NCBI GenBank assembly: GCA_000149265.1
Contig: CH002818.1
Coordinates: 407,073 to 471,072, forward strand
Reading direction: 5' to 3'
DNA from: Ciona savignyi
Lineage: Eukaryota; Chordata; Ascidiacea; Phlebobranchia; Cionidae
DNA length: 64,000 bases
Each line of letters begins with the position of its first letter. Position 1 is the stretch's first letter. The notes under the pieces are model-generated. The model did no database searches, was not told where the DNA came from, and saw only the letters and a program-made list of their open reading frames with translations. Positions 12,528 through 27,000 of this stretch are shown here, piece after piece. A program made the position numbers and the translations under genes.

Positions 12528-15500
12528 CGGAAAATACTTGGTCGTATAAAGATACAGAAGAGTGCCATTTCTTGTTTTTATGACGTTAAAACATCGTCGA
12601 CAAGTTAAAAGTGCACCGTCATGTTTTGAGGGCGCCAGTGACGTTGCATAATTCTACCAAATGTTAGCGCCTTGTAATACCGATATTGGTGTCGTTAAAA
12701 TTTGCATAAATATTCTACAGGTTTATATCGTATTTATCTTAGAACGTGAAATTTGCCTTACATGGTCACCCGTTCCTTAATTTATTCTTATGGTCAGGTT
12801 GGCCAAGAATGTAATTTTCCACCGAAGCAAAGCACCGTGCAATACTCTCTCCGCTACATATATTCTATATATTTTTGATTTTACTTGCAATAGGTGGGGA
12901 TAACCAAAGGTGTGTAGGTCGTATGGACGCATTCTCTTTCTTCAAATGCGTCGTAAAACGCAATGTTACAGATTGAATATTCACCATTATCCCGTCTATG
13001 TTATTCAGATCGTGCCACTTTTTTATCACCACTATTTTCCTTTTTCTTTCGTAATTGTTTTGCCACTTGTTATTTAATAAGACCATGTTCTAACATTCCG
13101 TGCGTTATTTCCTTCATGCAAATATTGAAAAGCAAGCGAAGCTGCTCTCCATCTACCGCGCTTAATAACATAATAAATTTCACAGCAATTTTTACACCGG
13201 GTATCAATCTAAGGATGTGAAGGTTTGAAGTGCGCTAGGAGCTCTAGGTCGTTTTAATATAAACATTCTCGCGAATGGTTCAAAATCCCGTGGCCGGCCA
13301 CTTGAAATTGACCACTAACTGTGACTCGTGCACCGTGACATTTTAAACAGTGGATTAACTTGATTGTTCCAGAATTTTCGCCAATTCGCGGTGAGGCCTT
13401 ATCAAAGATGGCCGCTAAGCTGGATTAAGACGCTAAGCGATCTCGCGAACATTTTCGAGGCTTTGAAGTATGTTTGGAGTCTAGGAGACGTATCTCATGC
13501 TGCAAAAATTCTTCCGAAATATTAATAATGTTTACGCGCCCTCGGCACTTATTTAGATGTGTTGTGGCTTTATGTTATTTTAACCCCACCAGATGCATTT
13601 GAAAGTCGAAATCGCTGCAGTAGGCGTGGCTTGCAACAGGGTGCGTGCCAGCAGGAACTATTGTTTCAAAGATAATTCCGGAGTCTTAGTGTAAACAGGG
13701 GGCTATCTAACGTCCGACGTAGCAACGAACGTGTGTGGATTATAGAGCTGGATCGTGACGTAAGGACCCCGTGATATTCGTTGTGTTTGCCACAAAGAAC
13801 TTGTTGATGGTAAGCCGATTTTTGACGATCGAAATATCGTCGCGAGTAAATACTGACGACAGAAAAAAGTCTGGTACGTGTCGTTCCGATGAATGCATTT
13901 CTTATTCAGCCATCGCCCTGTATCCCGTGGTTCGTTAGGAATCCCGAGTTTTACACAAACTGTACATTTTAAACTCCCCACGGCTATGGATATATATAAC
14001 ACTCAGCGATGTGTTTATGGCTGTTGGTTGCTTGAACAACTTGTACAATATTATTACCCAAGCTTTTAATAATGAACTCACTCAATTAAGTGACGAAGCC
14101 GCTTTACCGCCAATCAATCAATGTCGTCCAAGAATTTCAATGTTTTTCGTTGGGCAATCATAAAACTTACATTACCGTTGGAGACCACCACCTCAGCAAC
14201 ACGCTCGTGCAACAATGATGTTGTGTTGGCAAGAATATTGTTTATAACCCGCCCCGTTCGACACCAGCAATAAGGTGATTTGAGAAGTTAGCTAATCGCG
14301 TAATTATTGCTTGTCGGTTTTGAAAACGCTTCGTTCACACGAACCGGACAGAGGTTTGGTTCAAAGGACTTTGCGGATAATTTGTGGTTACTTTTCGGCA
14401 ACTGGCAACCTGCCCGAAATCAGCCAACCTGCCGGTTACAGAATATTTTCTTGCGATTATCCCATACTAAGATAAAAATGTTATCTTTAGTCTGGATTAA
14501 CCGCTATATCTTGCGCAGTTTTAAACCTTATAATTATTGATAACTTTTCTTATACGACAAAACGGCCGCAAGTTTATTATAGGTAATTTTTATCAGGAGA
14601 ATTGTCACCTTGTACCTTGTATTCCTAACATCTTTGATTGATTCGTTTTTACACAAACCCAACAAAATACCGTTTTTTTGTATTGACCATAGCTAATTTA
14701 GGTTATAATTATATATGCACACTTCGATGATTCATACTGTTTCAGTATATGCCCACACTGAAAAAATTCCGGATTATTTGAAACAAAAATCGTTTAATCA
14801 CGAATCACCCGCGTCGAAAAATTAATTTCTTAGAAACTTTCGACGTGTAAGTTTCGGCCACCAGAGTGTAGACCTTTCAATTGCAGTTTCTCAATGAAAA
14901 TCCCCGATTTAAAGCACAACAAACAAATCAACACAAAAAGATTAATTTGCTTATAAAGCTAACCTGATTAGACAAGTTGCGCGCACGTCGAGGTTTTGGA
15001 ATTTGTGTTGCAGACAAGCGCTTATTGTTCAGACGGCTCGAAAATCGCATTACCTGAGAGCTGAACAATAGCCTTCGCCACGTTTAACAATGGTCAATCC
15101 GATTTAACTTGTAAAATCGCAGATGATACCAGGGAATATTAATAATTTCGTGCCTGGGTAAGCGGATTGCGATGCGCGCGTTCGTGCCACCGGTTAGCGC
15201 GGCCTCGCTAAATCTATTTACAACCAACGCCGCGCCATTTAATTTGTGTATTCGGAAGTAAAGAAAAAATATTATTGTCGCGAGTTACCCAGGCTCCTAT
15301 TTGTACTTGTTTGCTGTAGGGTGTTAAATGGAAGTTCTGTTCTCGTACAATCAAGGTGCAGGCAGCCGATTGTCGACCAAAGGCATTTCGGTAAGTCTCC
15401 TTTTGTTTTCTTAAGTCTGTATAACCCGTGGCCGTTCCCCAGCCAAAAATACCTGCGTAAACAGAAATTGAGAAAAAACTTTGTAACACCGAATTTAGAA

Positions 15501-18042
15501 TAGCACGTGCGACAGAGTGGTGTTGTTTTAGCAGAGATAGGCACGTTTTGTCTCCCCACAATTGGACCCAACTTGTTTCTTATTTTGACTTAATCTTACT
15601 CGAACGCCAAAGAATGAGTTTTTCAAACACCCAATAACAAACGGTAAGAGTGGAAGACTTTTGAATGATTGAACAAGGGTTGTTTGATCACCATTGAATG
15701 GAAACGTGTTTGGTTCTTTTAGCAAGTTACAAGTATGATAAGAACCAAACTAATACAATTAAGCACATTTTATATATTATATCGTATTACTGGCAGCCCA
15801 ATAATCCAGACTGCCGTGTACGTTTGTCTGGAACAGACCGACGTGTTTTCACAGATCGATCAACGACACCGATGCCCCTTCAAGGCGTTTACGTATTTTA
15901 ATATAATGGGGGATTAAATCGGCAAATCCTGGCGGCAAAACCGCTATAACAGATGGATAAGCAGCCATCAGCCGCCATATGCTTACAGCTTCTCGAAAAT
16001 CGTTTTCGTATAGCAAAAATCAAGAGTAACGAAACCAGCTTAAAAAGTCAAATGTTAACCGGGCATTTTTACTCAGTTTCTACTATTGGCTTAAGCGGCG
16101 GTCGCACTGGACTTAGTAAGAGAATCCAATCCCGAATAAGCCGTTTAGGGAGCTGCTTGTTAAGAGGGGCCGACCGTGAGACATTCGACGCGAATTAATT
16201 TCCTAATTCAATTTTGCTGACGTCCTGCTTGCAATTTATTGGAGCCAAACTTAATACAAAAAAATCCCCTCATGTTTATAACTTTTCACAACCGCTAACA
16301 TCAAAGAAAAACTCCACTTTTAAATCCACTGTTTGCGATATATTTAAGACGAAATCGAAGTGTTCGTCAGGTAATTTCAAATAGTTTATATTTGCCGTGA
16401 GTAAAAAAATTTTAGTCTCATGTAAAATGGCGGGAATTTGAGAGGCTTATATTCAATATTTACTCGAGAAACAAATCCATTATATAAATCAATTTATTTA
16501 TTTTCAATCGAGATCAAACTTTTGACTTATATTTAAAATATTTGTGTCAAACTGTTAAACACAGAAGGAAATTAAAAAAAATATTTTTCCCAAATTCCGC
16601 AACTTTTACAACCTGCATACGGTATACCAACTAAATACAACAAACTTGTAAATTTCGTTGTTGTGATATTTACATTTGTTAATGGTTTGAACGTATATTG
16701 ACAGCCAAGCAAACGCGAAATTATCCTGCAGGCGATCATACACTATTGTATAACTATGCTCGATCAATGACAATAGACAAGGCTTAATATTAAATCTTCA
16801 TGCACAAAAAATCATTATGCTCTAAGCTTGTTTTTACTGGAATCTTGATTTTGTGTTCGGGTGGTCGTGTCCGTGTTGCTGGATTGTTTGGTAACTCTAG
16901 TTAAGGCGATTAACTGCTCCTCTGTACCGGCGACGCCTCCTCTCGTTTTAGACATAGTTCACCCAAAAGTGCAGTGACGACCACACAACCCTCCCCAAAT
17001 GACAGTAATAGCTTCACGAAAAGCCTCCTTATAGTGGGTTAAAACAAATTGTGTTACGGGAAGAGTTGGTATAGGAGGCAAGTTGTCACAGAAAAGCTTA
17101 AAATTATAAAGCAGAACTTAAAATGCTTGTATTAAATCATTATTTCAGATTCGAATGTATAACATTTACCTGTTATAGGCTGCATATTTATAGATTATAA
17201 AAGGGACAATTAAGTGCGAAAATAATTCGAAAAAGCAATATTACTCTTTAAATTGAATTCGTTTATTTGTAGTTTTCATGGATTTTTGTTGTGCTAATAA
17301 CCGGTGATATAACATCAATAAATGGACTAATTAGCTAATTAATTATCTCAGACGCGTGTCGATGTTTGTCTTTGTGGTTGTCGCCTGTCGCGAAGAAATT
17401 GTATTGTCTTTGTAAAATTTTAAAACGATTAAATCTTGTCGAAGTGTGCCAAATGGCCACCAACGACTGCTAAGTACGAATTCTTCGAATTATTATTCAT
17501 TGTTCGCTTTGTTCTGTTTTTTTCACTAGTTGCGTTTGCGCAGGAGTAATTATACCGACCTCGCGAAAAAAATCACGCGCGGTCGAATTCATGTCATCTG
17601 TTGCTTTTACACTAAAAATAATAAAGTTTTAAAAATAATTATTCTGGCGGTGCACCTGGGAGTAATTAATAGTTTTGAAACCATCTGATTTATGAAGAAG
17701 GATTTAAATGAAAAAAATAATTTAACTGTTGTAAGGTTTTGTATTATAATTGACGGAAGATTTTGTATTGATAACGGTTTTAGGTTACATTTAAAATGCC
17801 AAAACCCGAAAAGTTCAATTTGACCTTATGCTTTCACTAAAACCTACATAACATTTATTGTGCAAAGGAATAGAACCCTGTTTAATTGTTAAATCACTAT
17901 GGTAAAATTTTGAATATGGATTTTTGAGCATATTTCTTACACCTGGGTAAGATGATTTTATAAAACATCATATTTATTCCTATAACTCGGTGACTGTTGC
18001 AAACTAATTTTGTCTCCTTACACTTGTATTGAATAAGCAGGC

Positions 18043-18087
18043 CATGTGATTACCACGTGACTACTAATGCGTCATAATACCATGTGA
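18043..18087 (+). promoter_or_regulatory. Cluster of three CAYGTGA (M-box/E-box) sites
   Basis: CATGTGA at 18043-18049, CACGTGA at 18054-18060 and CATGTGA at 18081-18087. The two CATGTGA sites sit in near-identical CCATGTGATNACC contexts. MITF/TFE/USF-type bHLH-ZIP proteins bind this motif. Function is inferred only from clustering. Confidence 0.3.
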
Positions 18088-21000
18088 TCACCAATGGGAT
18101 ATTAGTTGCTGAAGTAAACGCCGGATCAGTAATTTCCACTTTTTGCTACTAAAATGTGTGTCTTTATAAAGGCTTAAGTGCCGCAAAATAAAGGCGTAAT
18201 TGCCGAATTTTAATGACGATAATTTTAGTAATGCACAAAGCATTTGCTGATATGTTGTAATTTAGTGCAAAACGTGTCGCCGCAAACCTGAATTTTAATT
18301 CCAACTCAGATATGATAATATAATGCACCCACGGTACTATTATTACGCTGTAGTCGCTTGTGGTGTTTTCAGTATCAAATGATCCGTTTCAAAATGACGT
18401 ATGGTTGGCCAAACCTATCAGTACCGCACCATTTTCGCTTATACCCATGGGGCAAGTATACATGACATAAAATTGCATTGAAAAACACCTCGACCACAAG
18501 TAGTTTAATAGTTTTATTTAGAATGAAATGACAAAATACAATCTTGCAAACACTGTTACTCATACTTGTAATAAAACAGCATTCATCCACAGTACGAGAA
18601 GCGATATTATTGATCCAGTGCAATTGATTCAGTTTTATTTTGTCTGTTGCCCCGTCTGCTGTTATGATATATCATTTCGCGTTGGTTTAGAAACAAAATG
18701 GCGCAGTAGTTGAGCAAAGTTTTGTGTTGATGGATAATTGTAACATGATAGCAGCTTTATAGCTGGCTTTAACGATTGTAGCTGTTACATTTTACCTGAT
18801 TTATTGTTGTGCAAGACTATTGTGTTAGGAAAACGTTAGAAATGATTGTAAAGGTGCCTTTTCTATTTTTTACACATAAATTCAACGTTGAGTTGTGAAA
18901 AATGAAACAAATATATACTAGGGTGCGGAAAGATACAATTCTAAGTAAAATTTTTAAATATGTTATATATTTTTATTTCACTGCAAGGTGTGTTATATTT
19001 TACTTTCGTAATTCCTATGCAAATATTAGACCTGTTTGTTTATACATAGTGGCGACAGTTGTCGTTGGTTGTATTACGGCCAAAAACATGGTTTATACTA
19101 AGCCAAACATCTTTAAACCTGACTTGTAAATAAACAGGCTTAGAACAAAACGGAGAGCAGTTTTATAACCAAAAAAATCAATCACGAATTTAGTCGTTGT
19201 GTAATATGATAAATTTTGTAGTGAGTGTGTTCATATTGGTGCTATGAATAACCTTCAAAATCGAATAATTTGTATATTCAATTATACAGCGTATAATTCA
19301 CTCAGTAAGCACGCAGTTAGGGTAGACATTTTCAATATAATATGGCAAACTAATCATATTTAACATCAGAACGTAAGTTTGAATTGAATGTTTGCGTTTA
19401 GCTTAATTGAAAAGTTGCTTCATATAGATGAGCCTCTGGAGACTGGCGCGTATGTACAGGTTGACGTACTTGGTTGTTGATGTAATGCAGCGGCGCTCTC
19501 ACCTCAACGCATGTACTAAGAAGCGCCATTTATACGAGTGCCACGAAACTAAGGTTGTTGCAGCAACAGCATGTACATCGAGTGCTGCGGCCGTGATACG
19601 ACGGTTTATTATGGCAACAACACATCTCCAATCTCCCGACAAACAACGAGCGTACATTAAATATTACCGGCGTGCAATCTCAGATAACTTTCTCTAGTCT
19701 GCAAAAATATGAACATGATGTGCGTCGTCGCAACAGCATTGCCTAAATAATGCCTTATTTAGAAACGTCACTTGTCAGAGACAATGTGTTGCCAAATTTT
19801 CACTAACAAAGAACTAATGGTATAATTGTGTGTATAGTTATAAGAGTAAAATTCGCATTTAGACCCGGTAACGTATGAGTGCCAAGTAATTCCTCACTCT
19901 TTCCGTACTTTCCGTGGTAAGTCATGAAAATATGATGTGAGTGATTGTAACAGAAGAAAGCAATTTGACGTCGCCCGTAAAATCTGTCGTGGCAACCTCG
20001 GCGCCAGTGTCTAGGAGAATCGATCCGATATGAGTGACTGCTAGTAAACGCCTGCCATAAAAAATACCTGACCAGTATAAAAGATTTATTTTCTTTAATT
20101 ACTACAAAACATTCCAGTGATGTAGTCTAAATCTGGGGCAAACTCAGATCGTCTTTTTCGTTGAGCGTGTATTGCACGTGCAGTATTGGGTGGAGGATTT
20201 TTTTATTTTCTGAGACAACTTGTTTACGTGCTTCCATTTGCCGGATTACCATATTTTCAGTATGGAGAATATAGGATTATATTGTTGTTGTCTTCCATTA
20301 CACCAACAATATAAACAAGTTTAATGTAATTCTATTGCAATTAAGCTCCATGTAAATACAACACCTCAAAACTATTTTGTCGCTTGAGATTACATTATCG
20401 CATTTTAGCTCATTTACAATGTTACGAGGCAAAAATCGTGTTTAAGGATTTAGCATAAATGACAAAATCCATTAATATATTTTAGACTTAGTAGACACTC
20501 AAACTGTTTGGTTTGTTCTCAAAAAACTAGTGAAAATTATTTTTGCACAATCTTTCCACATTATTTATGGTACCAATATTTCATTGTTAAGCTATACATT
20601 TAAGCGACGCCTTACATTGACTTTTAATAATGTACTTGGTTATTTCTTGCCTTTATAAAATATCAGTTAGTTGTTGGGAACTTTGTATACACGGTGTAAT
20701 GGAAATTTAATATTGGCCGTTCAGTTCTCATTCAGTTTCAGGGTCACGCGCGTTTCTTCCATGTGATCGTTATATAGGCCTACAAAGCGGAACGTTCGGA
20801 AAGAAATGGGATATTAGGGCCAAGCGGCTTAGGTGGGTATTAGCCCTTGGAGAATATTGCTTTCCCGTTGTGAGATTAATATCGTTCTTGATTGTCTCTT
20901 ACTGCTCAGATTTGTCGTCCATCGGCGATCGACAGGAAGTAATATGAGAACGGACGATGTTTCACTTAATCGCCTTGTACTAATTTTAAATATGATAATG

Positions 21001-24000
21001 CGAAGCGATCGCAAATTTCATTACCAGCACACGGACCTGATCACGTGCTTGAAACTACCAATCGTTTTAAGTAAAAAGAAAAACAAGCACCATTACCGTC
21101 ATTGGAATCGTTTTCATTTTTTCCAATGTCGTTGAGTTTTCCAAACGTTCGTGGCTAAAAGAGGGATATAGAGGATGGGCCATAACGGCTTGCTGGCGAA
21201 ACACATCATGGAAGGTGCGAAAATAACCAAGTAGATGCTTGTGTGAATGGACCTGATGGAGTGGCTACTTCAGGACCCTGCTCTATGCTCTTCTATTATA
21301 CCGCTTTGCTTGGGAACGGGGCCAGTGTCACAACAACGCCGCTCTCTGCAACTCACCATTTTGCACTTTGTTTTTTAAAGCAACTCGAATTTTCACACGT
21401 CTGAAGTGTGTTTAATCATGGCCACTTTGCCCAACTCAACAGGAAACTTATCCTATAGCTCAACGTTAACTGTGTTTCTGACGAAGATTGATTGGCCTAG
21501 CTGGTTCTTTATTGTCACTTGTTACGTAATATACACAATCTCCAACGTATACAACTTTAATCCGTCACAAAATCTCTTGTAGATAAGAAACAAGCGCGAT
21601 TTCAGCAGCCAAGAGCAAACAGCATTTAATGATCCAGTCCACACTTATTAATGTTCCGATGTGAAATTATGATTGCCTATAAGAAACAAGCGGGTATAAT
21701 GCGGTTACGATCATACCTTGTTAAAATACAAAAATAATACATCGGAAATCGAATCCGGCGTCGTATTATCATAAAAGTTCTCTTTTATACATTTGCTGCA
21801 TTTCAATACCAATATCGAAAGAGATATGTATTAATATTTAAAAGTTCTGTATAATATATCTGTCATATTGCAACACGTTATTCTGGAAGCCATCACCAAT
21901 TAAGCGTGGTGTATTCTGACATAACGATAGTGTGTCAAATATTGTATCAAGTATTAACGTGTACAATTTACATGATAGAGAAAGCTATGTTTTTAAATTT
22001 TAAATTGATGCAAAAGTGATTCGAATAATTTAAAATTGTGTCATTTCAGGTTTCGCAAACGCATTGACACAGTTGTTAGAGGACCATTTGCGTACATGAT
22101 TTGCCTACACCAACAATATATTTTGTATATGAGTCTGTCGAATTTACCAATCGTGATAAACAACCTTTTCCGAGTAGTTTGTAGTCATTTATCGGTGATA
22201 CTGTAATTTCTCAATCGAATCAGTTTCCTTCGAACTTGTTATAGAAATAGATGTTGTCGTGCAGCGTTTCCATTTAACAAACATAAATAACCTAAGCTTA
22301 AAGTCCCGGATTTGAAAATTACATATTCAGGTTGTCTAAAGAAAACGGACGAATCGAAATAAAAATAAGAATGCCGAACGAGCTGTAGAAATAATAATAA
22401 TCATTATTCAATAGAGAAAATGAAGGACCCATCAGAAACTATGGGCGAAAAAGAAAGCACGGATAAAAAGAGAGAAGCCTCGCAGCAACGACGGTGCTGT
22501 CGAGAGATTATCCGTACTTCAGTTCGCTTGCCCCATACCGATCGGCAGCAGTTGCTATTCCATTTCTTGCACTTGTAAAGTCAATGAAAAATTGGTTTGA
22601 CAGGCAGTTAGGCTGAATATTACGGCGATAATGGCATTGTTATCACCAATTCAGTGGTTATTAGCATATCGAGTGTGAACAGTGTTTATGTCATTTTTAA
22701 ATGTAGTAAGGTGCATTCTATTCTAGCAGTACAGATTTTGTTACGACGTTAATTCTACAGTGAGACATACAACACCATCGTGAGATAACATAGCTAAATA
22801 ATTTTGCATTCTGATAGAGTTATAAACTTTGTATTTTGATTTTTTTAAGTTGCACATTTGTTATAAAATAAGCATTAGATTGTTGCTAGTTTTTCGGCAG
22901 AGTGGGTGGTCTTGTTCTACATATTTCGTTTGATGCTTTTGTTGGTGGTGAGTCAGTGGTGTTTCAGTAGACCGATTAGTGTTACTCAGCACGCCTAATG
23001 TGTACGGCAGGCGACTGCTCTATTAGGTGTCCAAGCACAAAAAAAGCGAACCGTCAATTTTTCACTTGGAAGTATTGCAATTAGGCTGAACCGCAGCACT
23101 TCATTGGTGGGTTCTATAATTGTGAGTTTTCGTCTTGATTTTCTCGCAACATGTTCGTAATTAGCCCGCTTGTTTAATTACACCCTGCTGCTTTAGTGCA
23201 AGTGAAAGACTACATACATGCCTCCGGGTGCATAACATGTTCTGCTGAAAGTTCAGACCTGAATTTTGAAACAGAGGCCTACTGTACTCCCGACTACTTA
23301 AATCAATTTTGAAATGTAAAAGTTTGTGCGTTACTTGAAAGCAAATTATGTATTATAAATTACGTTTAACAATGTTTAAAATTAACAAGTTAAAAAAAAA
23401 AGAAAAAAATATCTTTCGATTTTCAAATGATTTAAATATATACACGTTAAATACTGTTTTTTTGTAAAATAGTATGGTGTGGTAACTAGTGGTAAAACAT
23501 TAGAATATGTGATTTCATCTGGTTTTGGTTTATTTAGCTTTAAATTCTGTCGGATACTTTACAAAAGACAAGCCGGAGATAAACGTCGTGAATGGCGTGA
23601 CGGGCCTGCATCAAAACAAAATGGCGGCCACAGTTTTTAAATTAAACGTTCTCAAGGGACACAGTCTTTCTTGACGATTTAATTTAAAGATGAAAATTTT
23701 TATGCAAATTGAATGTCCTGATAACTTATTGCCAGTCATTTATTTATAATTTTATTTTATTAAGTATGGTGCATGAGATTACAAAGTGGCAATATTATAT
23801 ATAAATATTATATCGCATTAAGCTAGATAGCATACCATTCTTATTTCAAACAATCATAAATAATAATATAGTTTATTAAACAAGTATAGTTATTCAAAAA
23901 CTTTTTTTTTAGAAAACTAGGTAGGACCAACAAACTATTGTTTTTATTTGTTAGATGTTTAATTAGCTTGTTATATTTTAACAGGATTTATATAAACTAA

Positions 24001-27000
24001 GAAGCAGTCGTTGCTTTTCAAAAAAGGGAATATATGATACTATGAAAATATTTTATCCAACTTTTAGCACTAAACAATTTTGACGATCGTGACGTGAGTG
24101 TTTAAGTTGAAATCGCCAGAGGAAACTCGTTTCGTTTATTTTGCTGGGTAAATAATACACCTTATTGCGTCCTGAGATTGGCCGGTAAATAAGATCTAAA
24201 AATGATAGAACCGTGTTGATGCAGTTGTGCAAATTGCCCCTTCTTTCGGTCCCGTCTGATGTGAAGCGCTTGCGCTGGCTCACCGTGAAATTAATCCCGT
24301 TTCCACGCACCAGGCAAAGCCGATATCCCGTGTATAGCGATCGCCAGATCTTTTTGTTTTGAAAACAGCTTTGCCTTTTTGCGTCGTTACCTTTTTCGCG
24401 TCGCTAAAAATATTCGACGATATTGCATCGACCAGCTCACCTTTACAGCATAGTCGACTCTTGTTCGGAAAACAGTTCACTAATAACCAAACATTTGGAT
24501 TCTCCATATCGCTTTACATTCAGCGATAAAACTGAGGTAATTAAGGTAATTGAAATGCATTTAAAAAGGAAGATACCTAACATTTAATTTTGTGCCTATG
24601 CCGCTATAGTTACGTTAATAAGGTGATTTTAGTTAAGCATGCGGGTGGCTTAAAGTCAGGCAGGATTATAGTAATTTAGAATTGTGGTAGAACCACTAGA
24701 GGCGCACTGGAGCAATTTGCCATTTTACTTTGTGCATTTTTCACGGCCGTTAGATGGAGCACGAGATTCCACGAAACGCAAGCGGTTATCTGTAGAGTTG
24801 TAACACACAGGTTGTGCAATTCGTTATCATGTACTGTTGGATCTTTAACATATGCGTTGTGTAAAATTATACTGTGTGTTACTTGCAGAATTTCGCATGT
24901 AATTTTTTAGTCGTTTTATGAAATAAGCATAGTTTTTAGTCCTGTTAAGGAAATCGGATCTGTGTTTTGCTCTGACTGGTTGTCTACTGAAAACAATGAT
25001 TCACAAATGAACTTTATTTTAAGCAAAGCAGAAAGCTTTTAGTTTGGTCGATTGAAGGGAGTTGAAAGTAATTTGGTGACATAATATAGGATGGATTCCA
25101 TTCTCGTTGTGGTGGAGTGTTTGTGTGACACCTGACTGCACCTGGATTGTTTATGATGTTATTACCAGGGTAAAAAGTGGAATTTGTTTTATACAGACTA
25201 TTAAGAACGCCATAAATGCATAGAGTTTGTTTCATTGTTTTAATAATAGTTCAAGTTTTAACAATCCATTTGTGATTTTACAACTGGGCCAAGGCAACAT
25301 CCGTTATGTGGCCGGCTCCATCCAGCTCCAACCGGGAACCCATTTATTTTTTGTTCAAATGTAACAACCTAGCGGAAAAAGGGCTAATACCTGCAGTTTA
25401 AAGATGTTATTTTCTAAAACATTGAGTTTCATTAGTATAACCTGCACCTGGTCATAAAATGTAGGTACCATTCTTTTTAGACCAAGTCTTCTACTAGTTC
25501 ATATTTGGTTAATGGCACATCGCGTGCCTTGCTATTTATTACACACAACCCGCATGATTGCGGTTTGCGCATCAAGATTAACGGATTAGGGATTTAAAAC
25601 AAGATGCTTACATCCAGTACTCTTGGCCACTCATGCGATTTGTGTGCATTATTCGCTTCGTAAATGACGTGTGGTTTCTTGACGAATGACGGACGCACAC
25701 GAGTTTGGTGATCAGACTGACCGGCTAGTAGCACACGTAGAATCTTAAGCATGCGTAGTTAAATCTGGTTCCGTTTGCTCTATAAGGATCTGACGCAGTT
25801 CTAGAGTGTCAGGTGCTGGGTGACATGGCAAGCTCTGTACTGATCAAACATTAAAGTTTGTTGTGGCGCTTTTTTATCGGCCAGAAGAAGATGCAGTTCG
25901 GTGACCAAAGCAGGAGAAAATCACTCGCTTTGATATCCGTTACTGGCCGGTGAAATTACCTCGTTGAAAAAATTGCTGTTCCCACCATACGTGGACCGTT
26001 TACCCGAAAGCGCACATGAATTTCCAAATTTATACAGTCAAATTAGTCTATATGAGACATACCTATAGTCATACGCACAATTTGTTAGTGCACGTCAAGC
26101 GTTGTAGAGGAGGAATAGCGTGGTTATTGATCTTCACAATCATAAAAGCAGTTTGTCCATATATTTTAATACCAAAGCTTTGTTTTCTTAATTTGACCTC
26201 ATCGAGAAAAATAGAAAATAAACATTACGTTGAAATATTGATATTTTACAATTATCGATAGTACCATCACTGCATTTTACGTTGGATTGTCTTAGGGGTA
26301 TACATAAGTCTAAACAGAATTTTCTTTGGTGCATCAGTCGTTCTTCCTTTGACTAAATCGCATCCGTAAATTATTTAAATCAGTCGACCAAGGTAGTGCA
26401 AAACGACTGATAAAAACTATGCAACGAACTTTCATTACGGCGTTGTTTCACATGTGGAGTGGGTTGCAGTATACTTGTATTTGACTTTCGTTTACTTTCA
26501 GTTCAGGAAGTGAGCGGTGCATGAACATATTTTCTTTCTTTTGCTATTCTGGCATCGCGCCATTGCATGCCCAATAGCGTAACGGCCTTTCTTATGCTGT
26601 GACATTCCTCTGCACCAATAACAACATTTATTGGTGGTGAAAGTAATATGAGCTATCTTTCGCAGGCTATTTTAGTGTACAAAAGTTGACGTAGAGATAT
26701 GTATTAAAAGACGTCATTGTTCGGTAGAAATGTTTTCTTTCCAAGTTACCAGGTAACTTAAAATGCCGAAACAAGTTGTCGCTGCTGCCGCTCGCTCTTT
26801 GTCATTGTACCGTCACGCCTGGCGCTTTCGGTGACTCGTTTTTTCTCGCACTTATTCTCTCTATGCTCTGGTCAAGCAGGATTCGAAACTCCCAGGCTGT
26901 CCTGACTTTCCGAAGGCAATCGATCATAATTAATCACAATCGGGGTAGCGTAAAGACACCGAAAGTTCGTCGACGCTCACTCGAAAGTGTGCAACAAGCT

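Noticed and set aside
15214..15571. Two overlapping minus-strand frames of about 100-115 codons
   Set aside because: No family similarity, no splice sites linking them, and several frames are open in both directions at once, as expected from a locally less AT-rich stretch.
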